From Lentisphaerota bacterium (GTDB taxonomy: Bacteria > Verrucomicrobiota > Kiritimatiellia > RFP12 > JAAYLN01), in NCBI GenBank assembly GCA_012514915.1, contig JAAYZJ010000186.1:1-17702 (forward strand): 17,702 bases of DNA, read 5' to 3'. The notes under the pieces were generated by a model. It made no database searches. It saw only the letters and a list, made by a program, of their open reading frames with translations, and was not told the origin of the DNA. This document shows positions 1 through 7,085 of this stretch, piece after piece. The translations under genes were made by a program, and so were the position numbers. Each line of letters starts with the position of its first letter. Within the stretch, counting starts at the first letter, position 1.

Positions 1-1
1 G

Positions 2-493
2 CGCACGGCCCTCCTCGTCGATACGCAGGGGCGGACGCATCGCACCTGGCGCCGTCTGACGCGGCACCGCGACCCGCTGGAAGCGGCCCTGTCGCTGGCG
101 ACGGCCATCGTCGAGGCGTTGTCGACACGCGACCGCATTCTCGAGTTGCTTGTCGCCGGCCCCGAAATCCACCGTTTCGTCAGCGCCGGCCGCATCGGGT
201 ACTTCGAAGAGGTGCTCGACATTCTGGCGGGCATCGAGCCTTGCCGCGAGGATCCGCTCGCGGACCTGGAGCCCATGCTCTTCGCGGAGCTTCCCCGGCT
301 GCAGAGCATCTGCCTCGTGCTGACGCGCTGGGATGCCCGCCGCCGCCGGCTGGCGCAAACCCTCGCCAACCACGAGATCGGCCTCCTCATCCTGCTGATC
401 ACCCCCGATGGAACGCCGCCCGGGGCGCTGCCCGCCGACGTGCGCTGCCTGAGCGCGCGCGGCATCCTGCGCGGCGAGGTGACGCAGCTCTAG
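2..493 (+). CDS. DUF58 domain protein, C-terminal part (5' end outside window)
   Basis: The frame is open from the left edge and stops with TAG at 491-493, giving 163 visible residues. A TTG lies in frame at 119, but the frame continues upstream without a stop, so the true start lies outside the window. The visible segment begins RTALLVDTQGRTHR and continues with a stretch resembling the C-terminal half of DUF58 proteins, where a vWA-like fold is common (PLEAALSLATAIVEAL, then LELLVAGPEIHRF). The diagnostic DUF58 core lies upstream and cannot be seen. DUF58 proteins are usually encoded between a MoxR AAA+ ATPase and a transmembrane transglutaminase and are thought to act at the envelope. The next gene, 15 bp downstream, is exactly such a transglutaminase, which supports the call. 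The protein's exact role is unknown. Confidence 0.68.
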   Translation, partial: RTALLVDTQGRTHRTWRRLTRHRDPLEAALSLATAIVEALSTRDRILELLVAGPEIHRFVSAGRIGYFEEVLDILAGIEPCREDPLADLEPMLFAELPRLQSICLVLTRWDARRRRLAQTLANHEIGLLILLITPDGTPPGALPADVRCLSARGILRGEVTQL

Positions 494-508
494 CCCCCCG
501 AGAATCCC

Positions 509-2683
509 ATGCCCACCCGCCGACAGCACCCGCCGCGCCACCGCGGCACCCTGGCCTGCGCCCTTCTGGCCTTGCTCTGGTGCGCGTGGAACTATTGCGC
601 CGACGGGGACGGACACGCCCTGTTCTGGACCACGGCGTTCCTGGGCCTCGCCGCGCTCGCCTGGCCGCGCCCCCTCCCGGGCACCGCGCGCAGCGTCGTC
701 TGGTTCTCGCTGATCCTGATCGTGATCGCCCTGGCCGCCAATGTCGAGCGGCTGGTGCCGGAGCGCACCGACATGTTCCGGCTCTATGTGATCGACCGTG
801 TCGTGACGGTGGCCTTTGCGGGCATCGGCGTGAGCGCGCTCTTCTTCCGCATGCATGCCGTGGCCGTCACCAAGATTCTACTCGGCACCCTGCCCATGAC
901 GATGCTGGCCATCTCCCGGGCGCCGCAGGCGGAGGCCGCCCATGTTGTCCCGCCGCCGCTGCAGCTCTGGGTGCAACTCGGCCTGGTGATGCTGCTGGAA
1001 CTGGCCCGCCAGGGCGCGGCGCCGCGCGACGGAGTCACCCCGCGGTTCGGCCTGCGCGAATGGGTTTGGCGCGGCGGCGCGATGGCCGGTGTGCTCCTCG
1101 CGGCGATGCTGCTTCACACACCGGTCGAACGAGCCGTGCTCGACATCCAGCGCCGCGTGCTGGGCCTGTCGCTGCACACGCGCCGCTCCTGGTCTCCGCG
1201 GCGGGAAACCGATCTGGTCTTGTCCCGCCCGCTGCCCCGCGGCTTCGGCGGACGCACGCGCATCCTACTGCTCGCCGACGCCCGCACCGCGCCCGGTTAC
1301 CTGCGGGAGAGCGTCTTCACCGCCTACGTCCGGGGACGCTGGCAGACGCCCGACGCCGGCGTGCCGCTCGAACCCGCCGCGGGCAGCGTGCCGGGAGAAG
1401 TGACGACCCGCTACATGCTCACGTCGATCCCCGACGCGGCGCCGCTCGAGCGGATCCGCTTCACGGTTTTCGCGCCGCGCCTGCTGACCGGCATCTGCCT
1501 CCCCGGCGCCTCTGTCGTCCTGTATTGCCCCGCCGAGGACGATCCGTTCGCCACCACCAACGGCAGCGTGCATATCGATGGCGGCTCGTCGCTCCGCTAC
1601 GCGGCCGACATCAGCCCCTCCGCGACCCGTGGCCCGGCCTTCCCGCTGCCCGACGGCGGCGGGGATGCCGCCTACCTCGCCGTCCCCGCCACGCTGGCCC
1701 CGGCGGTGTCGAACTGGGTCGCCGCCTGTCCGGGACTGTCGGCGGCCGTTCCGCCCCGCGAGGCCGCCGCGCGCATCGTGGACGATTTCGCCGCCCGTTT
1801 TCACTACCGCGAGGATGCCCGCCTGCACCCGCAGCCCGATCCGCTGATCCATTTCATGGAGCGGCGCGAGGGATACTGCATCCACTTCGCCAGTGCCGCC
1901 GTGCTCATGCTGAGGCTTTGCGGCATTCCGGCGCGGTTGGTGGGGGGATTTGTTTGCAACGAATGGGCTCCCTGGCTGAAACGCTGGGTCGTGCGCGAAC
2001 GACAGGGTCACGCCTGGGTCGAGGCCTGGGATGCCGGACAGCGGCGCTGGTTTCTGGTCGAGGCCACGCCGCCCGTTGGACTCCCCGGCCGCCATCCGTC
2101 GCTCAGCCTGTTCCGCCGCATGCAGGACGTGACGATCGCCTCCTGGAAATGGCTGCTTGCCGCCGTCGAATCGGCCAACATCCTGCAACGGCTGGCCGAT
2201 GCCGGCGCCGCCGTCATTCGGTGGATCTGGCAATGGGCATCGACGGCCTGGGGCGCGGCAGGGCTGCTCGCCGTCCTCGCCGGCGTGCTCTGGCACCGCA
2301 GGCGGAGCCGCGTGCGGCTGGACCAGGATGCACGGGACCGTGCCGACCTGCAGGCGGCCCTGGCCCGCCTGATCCGCCGCACCGTTCCCAAACGGCTCGA
2401 GCGGCTTCCGGCGGAGAGCTGGAGCGGTTGGCTCGAACGCATCGGCCCCGAGCTGCCCCGCGAAGCACGCGCGGATCTGGACTCCCGCGTCGAGGAGTAC
2501 CAGCAGCTTCGCTACCAGGCGACCGTCGACACGCCGCGCGCCCGCGCCTGGATCGCGCGGGCGCATGCCCGCCGCCCCTTGCCGGCCAGTCGGCTTAACC
2601 GGAAGGGGGATCCTCGATCCGGCCGATCAGGCGCAGCAGGCCGTCGAGAATCGTCAACGGATGCGGAGGGCAGCCGGGAATGA
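509..2683 (+). CDS. Membrane-anchored transglutaminase-like protein (TgpA/DUF3488 type)
   Basis: This 724-residue protein has about six or seven hydrophobic segments within residues 12-225. A long extracytoplasmic region follows, then a transglutaminase-like core at roughly residues 415-525, a further membrane segment near 580-600 and a charged cytoplasmic-type tail. The core shows the cysteine motif REGYCIHFASA (Cys457), an LCGIPARLVGGF strand and the histidine motif RQGHAWVEAW (His501). The third catalytic position, usually Asp in a DxTP context, is Glu518 in LVEATPP. The family belongs to the cysteine-protease/transglutaminase fold and is associated with envelope peptide or protein modification; the substrate here is unknown. 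The ATG at 509 follows the DUF58 stop by 15 bp, so the two are probably co-transcribed. The last ~30 residues are Arg/Gly/Ser-rich and are encoded over the 3' end of the convergent gene, so the natural C-terminus may be a recent extension. Confidence 0.8.
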   Translation: MPTRRQHPPRHRGTLACALLALLWCAWNYCADGDGHALFWTTAFLGLAALAWPRPLPGTARSVVWFSLILIVIALAANVERLVPERTDMFRLYVIDRVVTVAFAGIGVSALFFRMHAVAVTKILLGTLPMTMLAISRAPQAEAAHVVPPPLQLWVQLGLVMLLELARQGAAPRDGVTPRFGLREWVWRGGAMAGVLLAAMLLHTPVERAVLDIQRRVLGLSLHTRRSWSPRRETDLVLSRPLPRGFGGRTRILLLADARTAPGYLRESVFTAYVRGRWQTPDAGVPLEPAAGSVPGEVTTRYMLTSIPDAAPLERIRFTVFAPRLLTGICLPGASVVLYCPAEDDPFATTNGSVHIDGGSSLRYAADISPSATRGPAFPLPDGGGDAAYLAVPATLAPAVSNWVAACPGLSAAVPPREAAARIVDDFAARFHYREDARLHPQPDPLIHFMERREGYCIHFASAAVLMLRLCGIPARLVGGFVCNEWAPWLKRWVVRERQGHAWVEAWDAGQRRWFLVEATPPVGLPGRHPSLSLFRRMQDVTIASWKWLLAAVESANILQRLADAGAAVIRWIWQWASTAWGAAGLLAVLAGVLWHRRRSRVRLDQDARDRADLQAALARLIRRTVPKRLERLPAESWSGWLERIGPELPREARADLDSRVEEYQQLRYQATVDTPRARAWIARAHARRPLPASRLNRKGDPRSGRSGAAGRRESSTDAEGSRE

Positions 2684-3377
2684 AGAGATCCACCGGGACG
2701 ATGGCGGCCGCGCCGCCGGCGACTTCGGCGTGCCCGGCGTAGGGCCCTCCCGAGATGGCGCAGGCGCCGACGGCGATGACGATGCGCGGATCGGAGACCG
2801 CGTCGTAGGTCTTGCGCAGCGCCAGCTCCATGTTCCGCGAGACGGGACCCGTGACCAGCAGGCCGTCGGCGTGCCGCGGCGAGGCCACAAACTGGATGCC
2901 GAAGCGTCCCAAGTCCCAGCCGACCGTGCCGAGCACGTTGGTGTCGGCCTCGCAGGCATTGCAGCCGCCGGCGCTGACCTGGCGGAGCTTCAGCGAACGC
3001 CCCAGCAGCTTCTTGAGCCGGGCATCGAGCGCCGCCCCGGCAACCTCGACAGCCGGCCGCTCGCGTGCGACGGTCAGATCAGAACGGCTGCGGGCGGCGA
3101 GCTGGTAGTTGTGTGAATGCGTGATCGCCTGGCGAGGGCAGGCATCGGCGCAAGCCGTGCAGAACAGGCATTTGCCCAGATCGATCGCCCCGCGATCCTG
3201 CGCGTCGAGCGCGCCCGTCGGGCATGCAGCTTCGCAGGCGTCGCACCCGGCAGGGCACTTCGCCGTGTCGATGACCGGCCGGCCGCGGAACCGGTCGGGC
3301 AACGGCGGCGGGGCGCCGTCGGGATACTTCATCGTCCGGTGCTTCTGTTGAATACGCGCTGCAATCGCCTTGAACAT
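2595..3377 (-). CDS. Fused 2x[4Fe-4S] ferredoxin and NuoB/HycG-like small subunit of an Ehr-type complex
   Basis: The protein has 260 residues from the ATG at 3377, which is preceded by GAGGGA six bases upstream; an in-frame upstream extension is possible but lacks support. Residues ~35-85 form a two-cluster ferredoxin. The first motif is unusual, with Cys41-x3-Cys45-x2-Cys48-x3-Cys52-Pro; the second is standard (Cys70, 73, 76, 80). Residues ~115-250 match the 20-kDa NuoB/HycG/HyfI family: GGCNACEAD gives Cys139 and Cys142, VGACAISGG gives Cys206 and FIPGCPPHP gives Cys236, so all four ligands of the proximal cluster are present. In E. coli hyf the ferredoxin (HyfH) and small subunit (HyfI) are adjacent genes in this order, so this looks like an order-preserving fusion. 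It would carry electrons along the hydrophilic arm towards the large subunit. It is the last gene of the operon. Confidence 0.88.
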   Translation of the reverse strand: MFKAIAARIQQKHRTMKYPDGAPPPLPDRFRGRPVIDTAKCPAGCDACEAACPTGALDAQDRGAIDLGKCLFCTACADACPRQAITHSHNYQLAARSRSDLTVARERPAVEVAGAALDARLKKLLGRSLKLRQVSAGGCNACEADTNVLGTVGWDLGRFGIQFVASPRHADGLLVTGPVSRNMELALRKTYDAVSDPRIVIAVGACAISGGPYAGHAEVAGGAAAIVPVDLFIPGCPPHPLTILDGLLRLIGRIEDPPSG

Positions 3378-3392
3378 GCCATGTCCCTCAAT

Positions 3393-3448
3393 GCGGGCGG
3401 CGCCCGCAACCCTCACCCCGGCCCTCTCCCAGAGGGAGCGGGAGAGAA
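3393..3448. repeat. Intercistronic hairpins with an interspersed-repeat-like palindrome
   Basis: The 96-bp gap between the large- and small-subunit genes holds two inverted repeats. One is a perfect 6-bp GC stem (GCGGGC/GCCCGC, 3393-3407, loop of 3). The other is CTCTCCC/GGGAGAG (3424-3446, loop of 9), with an alternative inner pairing CCCTCT/AGAGGG (3422-3436). The second lies in a CCCTCACCCCGGCCCTCTCC context. It resembles, from memory, a short palindrome scattered through many high-GC bacterial genomes, often recognised by the translated string LPLPLGEGRGEG, which does occur here in one minus-strand frame. In the mRNA the GC hairpin sits just upstream of the small-subunit ribosome binding site. 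Confidence 0.6.
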
Positions 3449-3473
3449 CAACATTCTTTCACGCCTTCACGTT

Positions 3474-5006
3474 TCACAAATCGTGTCCGCAATAGGAGAG
3501 GTTGAAGCTCTTGTTGCAGATCGGAAAGTCCGAGATCTCCTGGTTGCGCAAGGCGTAGGCCAGGCCGGGCCAGTTGTGGAACGAGGGATCCACGACCTTG
3601 TAGCGGGAGAACCTCCCCTGTGCGTCGGTGATCGCCACGTGGCAGACCTCGCCGCGCCACCCTTCGTTGAGCGCAACCGCAAAATGGTTCGGCGCCAGCG
3701 CCGGGATGGGAGCCTGCGGAGCGCCGGTCGGGAGGGATCGGAGCTGGTTCCGGATGAACGCCACGGCATACTGGATCTCCATCCAGCGCACGTAGGCGCG
3801 CGAGAAGACGTCGCCCGCTTCGCAGGTTGAAACGGGGGCATGCGAGAAGCAATACATGCCGGAGGGCTGGTCGTGGCGAATGTCGCGTTCCAGCCCCGAA
3901 GCGCGGGCGGCAGGCCCGACGATGCCCAGGTCGGCGGCGACCTGGCGTGGCAGGTGCCCGACTTCCTCGAAGCGCGCCATGACCGACTGGGTGCTCCAAA
4001 GCAACTGGATGGCAACCGTCGCGTCCTTCAGCCCGGCATCGAGCCGGCGGCCGAGTTCGGCGAGGCGGCCGGCATCGACATCGAAGCCCACCCCGCCGGG
4101 ACGGACCAGGCCGCGTCCGAAGCGGCTGCCGCACAGCAGCGCCGTCATGTTGAGGAAGTCGCCGCGGATGCGGCCGCAGAAACTGGCCGTCGGCAGAAAT
4201 CCGACGTCGCCCGCCAGCGCGCCGAGGTCGCCGATGTGGTTGGCCAGCCGCTCGAGTTCCAGGGCCACGGCCCGGAGGGCCTGCGCGCGGGGACTCGTCC
4301 GGCACCCCGCCAGCGCTTCGGTCACTTGGCTGTAGGTGGTGGCATGCGCGACCGTGGCATCGCCCGCAAGCGTCTCGGTGACGTGCAGCGTGCGGGCGCC
4401 GGGTCCGCCGATGAGCGCCTGCTCCACCCCGCGGTGCTGGTAGCCCAGCGCGATCTCGAGGTGGAACACCTGCTCGCCGTGGCACTGGAAACGGAAGTGG
4501 CCGGGCTCGATGACGCCGGCATGGACGGGGCCGACCGCGACCTCGTGGACCTGTTCGCCCTCGACGCGGTAGAAGTCGCCCACGGCGGGCAGGATCGGCT
4601 GATCGGCGGGACGGTTCCAGGCGTCGCGCCCGGTCCATGCGCGGCAGTAGCGCACCGGCTTGAGCCAGGGATGGCCGACCGGCCGCAGGCCGAACTGCTC
4701 CGCGATCTCGCGCTCGAAGAGGTGGACCTGCGGACACGCCGGCGTGAGCGAAGCGAATTCGCTGCCGGTGACGTCCGTGGCCGCCGCGAAGAGACGATTC
4801 CGCTCGTCGTCCGCAAGCACCACGTGGAGCCGGACCGCGCCGGGGACCGGCGAGGCCGTGCCGAAAAGTGCGCTCACCCGTTGATGCGCGGCTACCCCGC
4901 CGAGGATGGCGTCGCGGAAGTCCTCGGCGGCGAGCACGGGGAGGGTGTCGTAAGCGACAGCCTTTCCATTGGCCAGTCGGGCGAGTTGGGGACGGGCGTC
5001 GCTCAT
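3474..5006 (-). CDS. HycE/NuoCD-like large subunit lacking the Ni-Fe cysteine ligands (Ehr large subunit)
   Basis: This 510-residue protein starts at an ATG preceded by a perfect GGAGGT six bases away and overlapping the previous stop as ATGA. Residues ~15-125 form the 30-kDa NuoC-like domain (HLFEREIAEQFGLRPVGHPW). Residues ~150-510 form the 49-kDa/HycE-like domain, with GPVHAGVIEPGHFRF (159-173) and LGYQHRGVEQ (188-197). In real [NiFe] enzymes the first metal motif is CGxCxxxH; here it reads AGDATVAH (214-221), so both Cys are Ala while His221 remains. The second motif, DPCxxC, is replaced by NLSYCG (502-507), with only a displaced Cys506. The chain ends at residue 510, about where a protease-matured hydrogenase ends. 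It therefore cannot bind Ni-Fe in the usual way. Ehr complexes are known to have lost such ligands; their redox partner is unknown. Confidence 0.9.
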   Translation of the reverse strand: MSDARPQLARLANGKAVAYDTLPVLAAEDFRDAILGGVAAHQRVSALFGTASPVPGAVRLHVVLADDERNRLFAAATDVTGSEFASLTPACPQVHLFEREIAEQFGLRPVGHPWLKPVRYCRAWTGRDAWNRPADQPILPAVGDFYRVEGEQVHEVAVGPVHAGVIEPGHFRFQCHGEQVFHLEIALGYQHRGVEQALIGGPGARTLHVTETLAGDATVAHATTYSQVTEALAGCRTSPRAQALRAVALELERLANHIGDLGALAGDVGFLPTASFCGRIRGDFLNMTALLCGSRFGRGLVRPGGVGFDVDAGRLAELGRRLDAGLKDATVAIQLLWSTQSVMARFEEVGHLPRQVAADLGIVGPAARASGLERDIRHDQPSGMYCFSHAPVSTCEAGDVFSRAYVRWMEIQYAVAFIRNQLRSLPTGAPQAPIPALAPNHFAVALNEGWRGEVCHVAITDAQGRFSRYKVVDPSFHNWPGLAYALRNQEISDFPICNKSFNLSYCGHDL

Positions 5007-6436
5007 GGCTGGACCTCCAGAAATTCAACCGCTTCGCGGAGCAGAACGTTGAGCGGCTCGGGAATGAAGAGCCCCACGAGCAGGACGAGGAGCAGGAGGC
5101 CCAGGACCGGGGCGCCCGTGAGGAAGCCGTCGCGGTACGGGGTGTTGCGCGCGGCGAACGGCGGCTGGCCGTGCACGACCTTCAGCACCGTGGCGCCCAT
5201 GCCGATGAAGACCACCAGCAGCAGGAAGAGAAACAGCCCGCCCAGGACGTGGCGTCCGGAGGCGAAAGCCCCGTTGAGGATGGAGAACTCGCTGATGAAG
5301 GGGCCGAAGGGCGGCGATCCGGTGATGGCCAGAAACCCGGCAAGAAAGAGGCTCCCGGAGAACGGCAGCCGGCGCATCGCACCCGACACCTGTTCGGTGT
5401 TCTTGCTGTCGAAGGCGCGATGGATGTTGCCGGCGGAAAGGAAAAGGACGCCTTTGGTCAGCCCATTGGTCACGACGTGAAGCAGCGTGCCGAAGAGCGC
5501 CGGCGCGCCAATGCCGAGTCCCAGCACCAGGATCCCCATGTGTTCGACGCTCGAGTAGGCCAGCATCCGCTTGAAGTCGCGCTGCCCCACCATGAAGAGG
5601 CAGGCGACGGTCATGGAGAGGATGCCCATGAAGATCAGCAGACGCGAAACGTAGGCCCCCTCGCCGGCGGCCAGGCAGATCTGGTAGACGCGCAGCAGCG
5701 CCAGGAATGCGCAACTGGTCACGCCGCCGGCCAGCATGGCGCCGACCACGCCGGGCGCCTCGCCGTAGGCGTCGGGCTTCCACGTGTGCATGGGGGCCAG
5801 GCCCATCTTGGTGCCGTAGCCCACCAGCAGGAGGACGAAGGCGGCGTGCAGCCAGGGCTTGGAAAGCTGCGGCGCCTGCGCCAGGATACCTTCCAGCGTC
5901 AGCGTGGACGCCATGCCGGTATGCAGGGAGGCGTAGGCGAGGAAGAACGTCCCCAGCAGCGCCAGGGCGATGCCGACCGATCCGATGAGCAGGTATTTCC
6001 AGGTGGCCTCGATGCTCCGCTGCGTGTGGTTGAAGAAGATCAGCGGTGCGGTCACGAGCGTCGTGGCCTCGATGGCGACCCACATCAAGCCGAGATGATG
6101 CACCCAGGTGACGAGGCTGACCACGCCGAGAAAGGCCGTCAGGCAGGTGCAGAAGATGCGGTTGTCACGCGCAAGCCGGTGGTGGAGATAGCCCACCGCA
6201 TAGAAGGAGCAGAAGGCGAAGAGCGTGCTGACCACAAGGAGGATCAGCTTGCCGAGGGGATCGAGCACCAGCCAGGACCGGCAGGTCGCCAGCTCGGGGC
6301 GTGACAAGGCCACGACCGTCAGCGCCAGGTGCGCGGTTCCCGTCACGGGCAGGATCCAGGGGCGCCATCGGTTGGAGGGGATGAGGGCCGCGAGGACGGC
6401 CATCAGAATCGGCAAGAGGATGATTGCGAAAGCCAT
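5003..6436 (-). CDS. HyfF-like antiporter/proton-channel membrane subunit
   Basis: This 477-residue, highly hydrophobic protein belongs to the NuoL/M/N-MrpA/D family and most resembles HyfF (hydrogenase-4 subunit F). About 13 to 14 membrane segments are evident. Conserved charged residues thought to form the ion channel are present: Glu123 (WVAIEATTL), Lys210 (VGYGTKMGLAPMHTWKPDAY), Lys328 (NGLTKGVLFLSAG) and Glu383 (FGPFISEFSIL). The QRDFKRMLAYSSVEHMGI signature of the family is intact (residues 285-302). AAGGAG lies upstream of the ATG at a suitable distance. The start follows the HyfE-like stop by 3 bp, and the stop overlaps the large-subunit start, so expression is likely coupled. It is predicted to move H+ or Na+ across the inner membrane, driven by conformational or redox change in the peripheral arm. 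Which ion is used cannot be read from the sequence. Confidence 0.9.
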   Translation of the reverse strand: MAFAIILLPILMAVLAALIPSNRWRPWILPVTGTAHLALTVVALSRPELATCRSWLVLDPLGKLILLVVSTLFAFCSFYAVGYLHHRLARDNRIFCTCLTAFLGVVSLVTWVHHLGLMWVAIEATTLVTAPLIFFNHTQRSIEATWKYLLIGSVGIALALLGTFFLAYASLHTGMASTLTLEGILAQAPQLSKPWLHAAFVLLLVGYGTKMGLAPMHTWKPDAYGEAPGVVGAMLAGGVTSCAFLALLRVYQICLAAGEGAYVSRLLIFMGILSMTVACLFMVGQRDFKRMLAYSSVEHMGILVLGLGIGAPALFGTLLHVVTNGLTKGVLFLSAGNIHRAFDSKNTEQVSGAMRRLPFSGSLFLAGFLAITGSPPFGPFISEFSILNGAFASGRHVLGGLFLFLLLVVFIGMGATVLKVVHGQPPFAARNTPYRDGFLTGAPVLGLLLLVLLVGLFIPEPLNVLLREAVEFLEVQP

Positions 6437-6439
6437 GGA

Positions 6440-7081
6440 TTACTCCTTCAGCGAAACCAGATGCCGCGTGTCGAGCGAGGAGAAGGCCCGGTTGATCTGG
6501 TTGACGATGATGCAGATCACAAAAATGGCGACGAACAAGTCCAGCAGCACGCCCAGCTCGACCACCAGCGGCATGGCCTCGACCAGCAGCATGCCGAAGA
6601 TGAAGATGCCGTTTTCCAGCACCAGATAGCCGACGACCTGCGTCAGCGCCTTGAACCGGGTGGTCAGCAGAATGAAGCCCGTGAGAACCGTCGCAATGGC
6701 CGTGGGGACGATGAGCGTGTCCACATGGGCCGCAGCCAGGGGCAACTGGCCGGCGAACAGCAGCGCGAAAACCGTGGCCAACGCGCCCAGAATCACGGAA
6801 GGCTGGAACCCGACCAGCGGCTCCACCTCGCGCTTGATTTTGACGTCGCGCATGGCGCGGACCATCATGTAGGGGATCGCGAGGCCTTTCAGCGCGAGCG
6901 TGGGGCCGACGGTCAGCACGGTCGCCAGCGAATGCTGCCCGTGCAGCAGCAGCGGCAGCAGCCCCAGCAGCGCCCCCTGGAGGGCCACGGTTCGAATGAG
7001 CGACAGGATCCGGCTGGTTCCCAGCGCAAAGAGGTTGAGCACGAGGACGAGGACGAGGATGGTCTGAAGTAGGTTGGTCAT
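6440..7081 (-). CDS. HyfE-like (NuoK-related) membrane subunit
   Basis: The protein has 213 residues and about six hydrophobic segments, matching the usual length of HyfE. The C-terminal half resembles NuoK/MrpC: VGYLVLENGIFIFGMLL around Glu156, then VVELGVLLDLFVAIFVICII. The membrane glutamate is typical of the NuoK part of the ion path. The N-terminal half has a charged loop, VRAMRDVKIKREVEPLVGF (74-92), also typical of HyfE. The ATG follows the upstream gene's stop by 4 bp, and a GGTGA overlapping that stop may act as the ribosome binding site. It would link the NuoH-like subunit to the antiporter subunits in the membrane arm of the Ehr complex. Confidence 0.87.
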   Translation of the reverse strand: MTNLLQTILVLVLVLNLFALGTSRILSLIRTVALQGALLGLLPLLLHGQHSLATVLTVGPTLALKGLAIPYMMVRAMRDVKIKREVEPLVGFQPSVILGALATVFALLFAGQLPLAAAHVDTLIVPTAIATVLTGFILLTTRFKALTQVVGYLVLENGIFIFGMLLVEAMPLVVELGVLLDLFVAIFVICIIVNQINRAFSSLDTRHLVSLKE

Positions 7082-7085
7082 GACA

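Noticed and set aside
241..2598. Long plus-strand frame of 785 codons overlapping the transglutaminase gene
   Set aside because: It is rich in Arg, Pro, Ala and His with no domain, and is a high-GC shadow of the transglutaminase frame, which has clear catalytic motifs.
2595..5006. Reading the locus as an active H2-evolving [NiFe] hydrogenase
   Set aside because: The large subunit lacks the Ni-Fe cysteine ligands and no maturation genes are present in the window.
3840..6304. Long plus-strand frames opposite the large-subunit and HyfF-like genes
   Set aside because: The proteins are low-complexity Arg/Gln/Glu-rich strings antisense to well-recognised genes; high GC creates such open frames.
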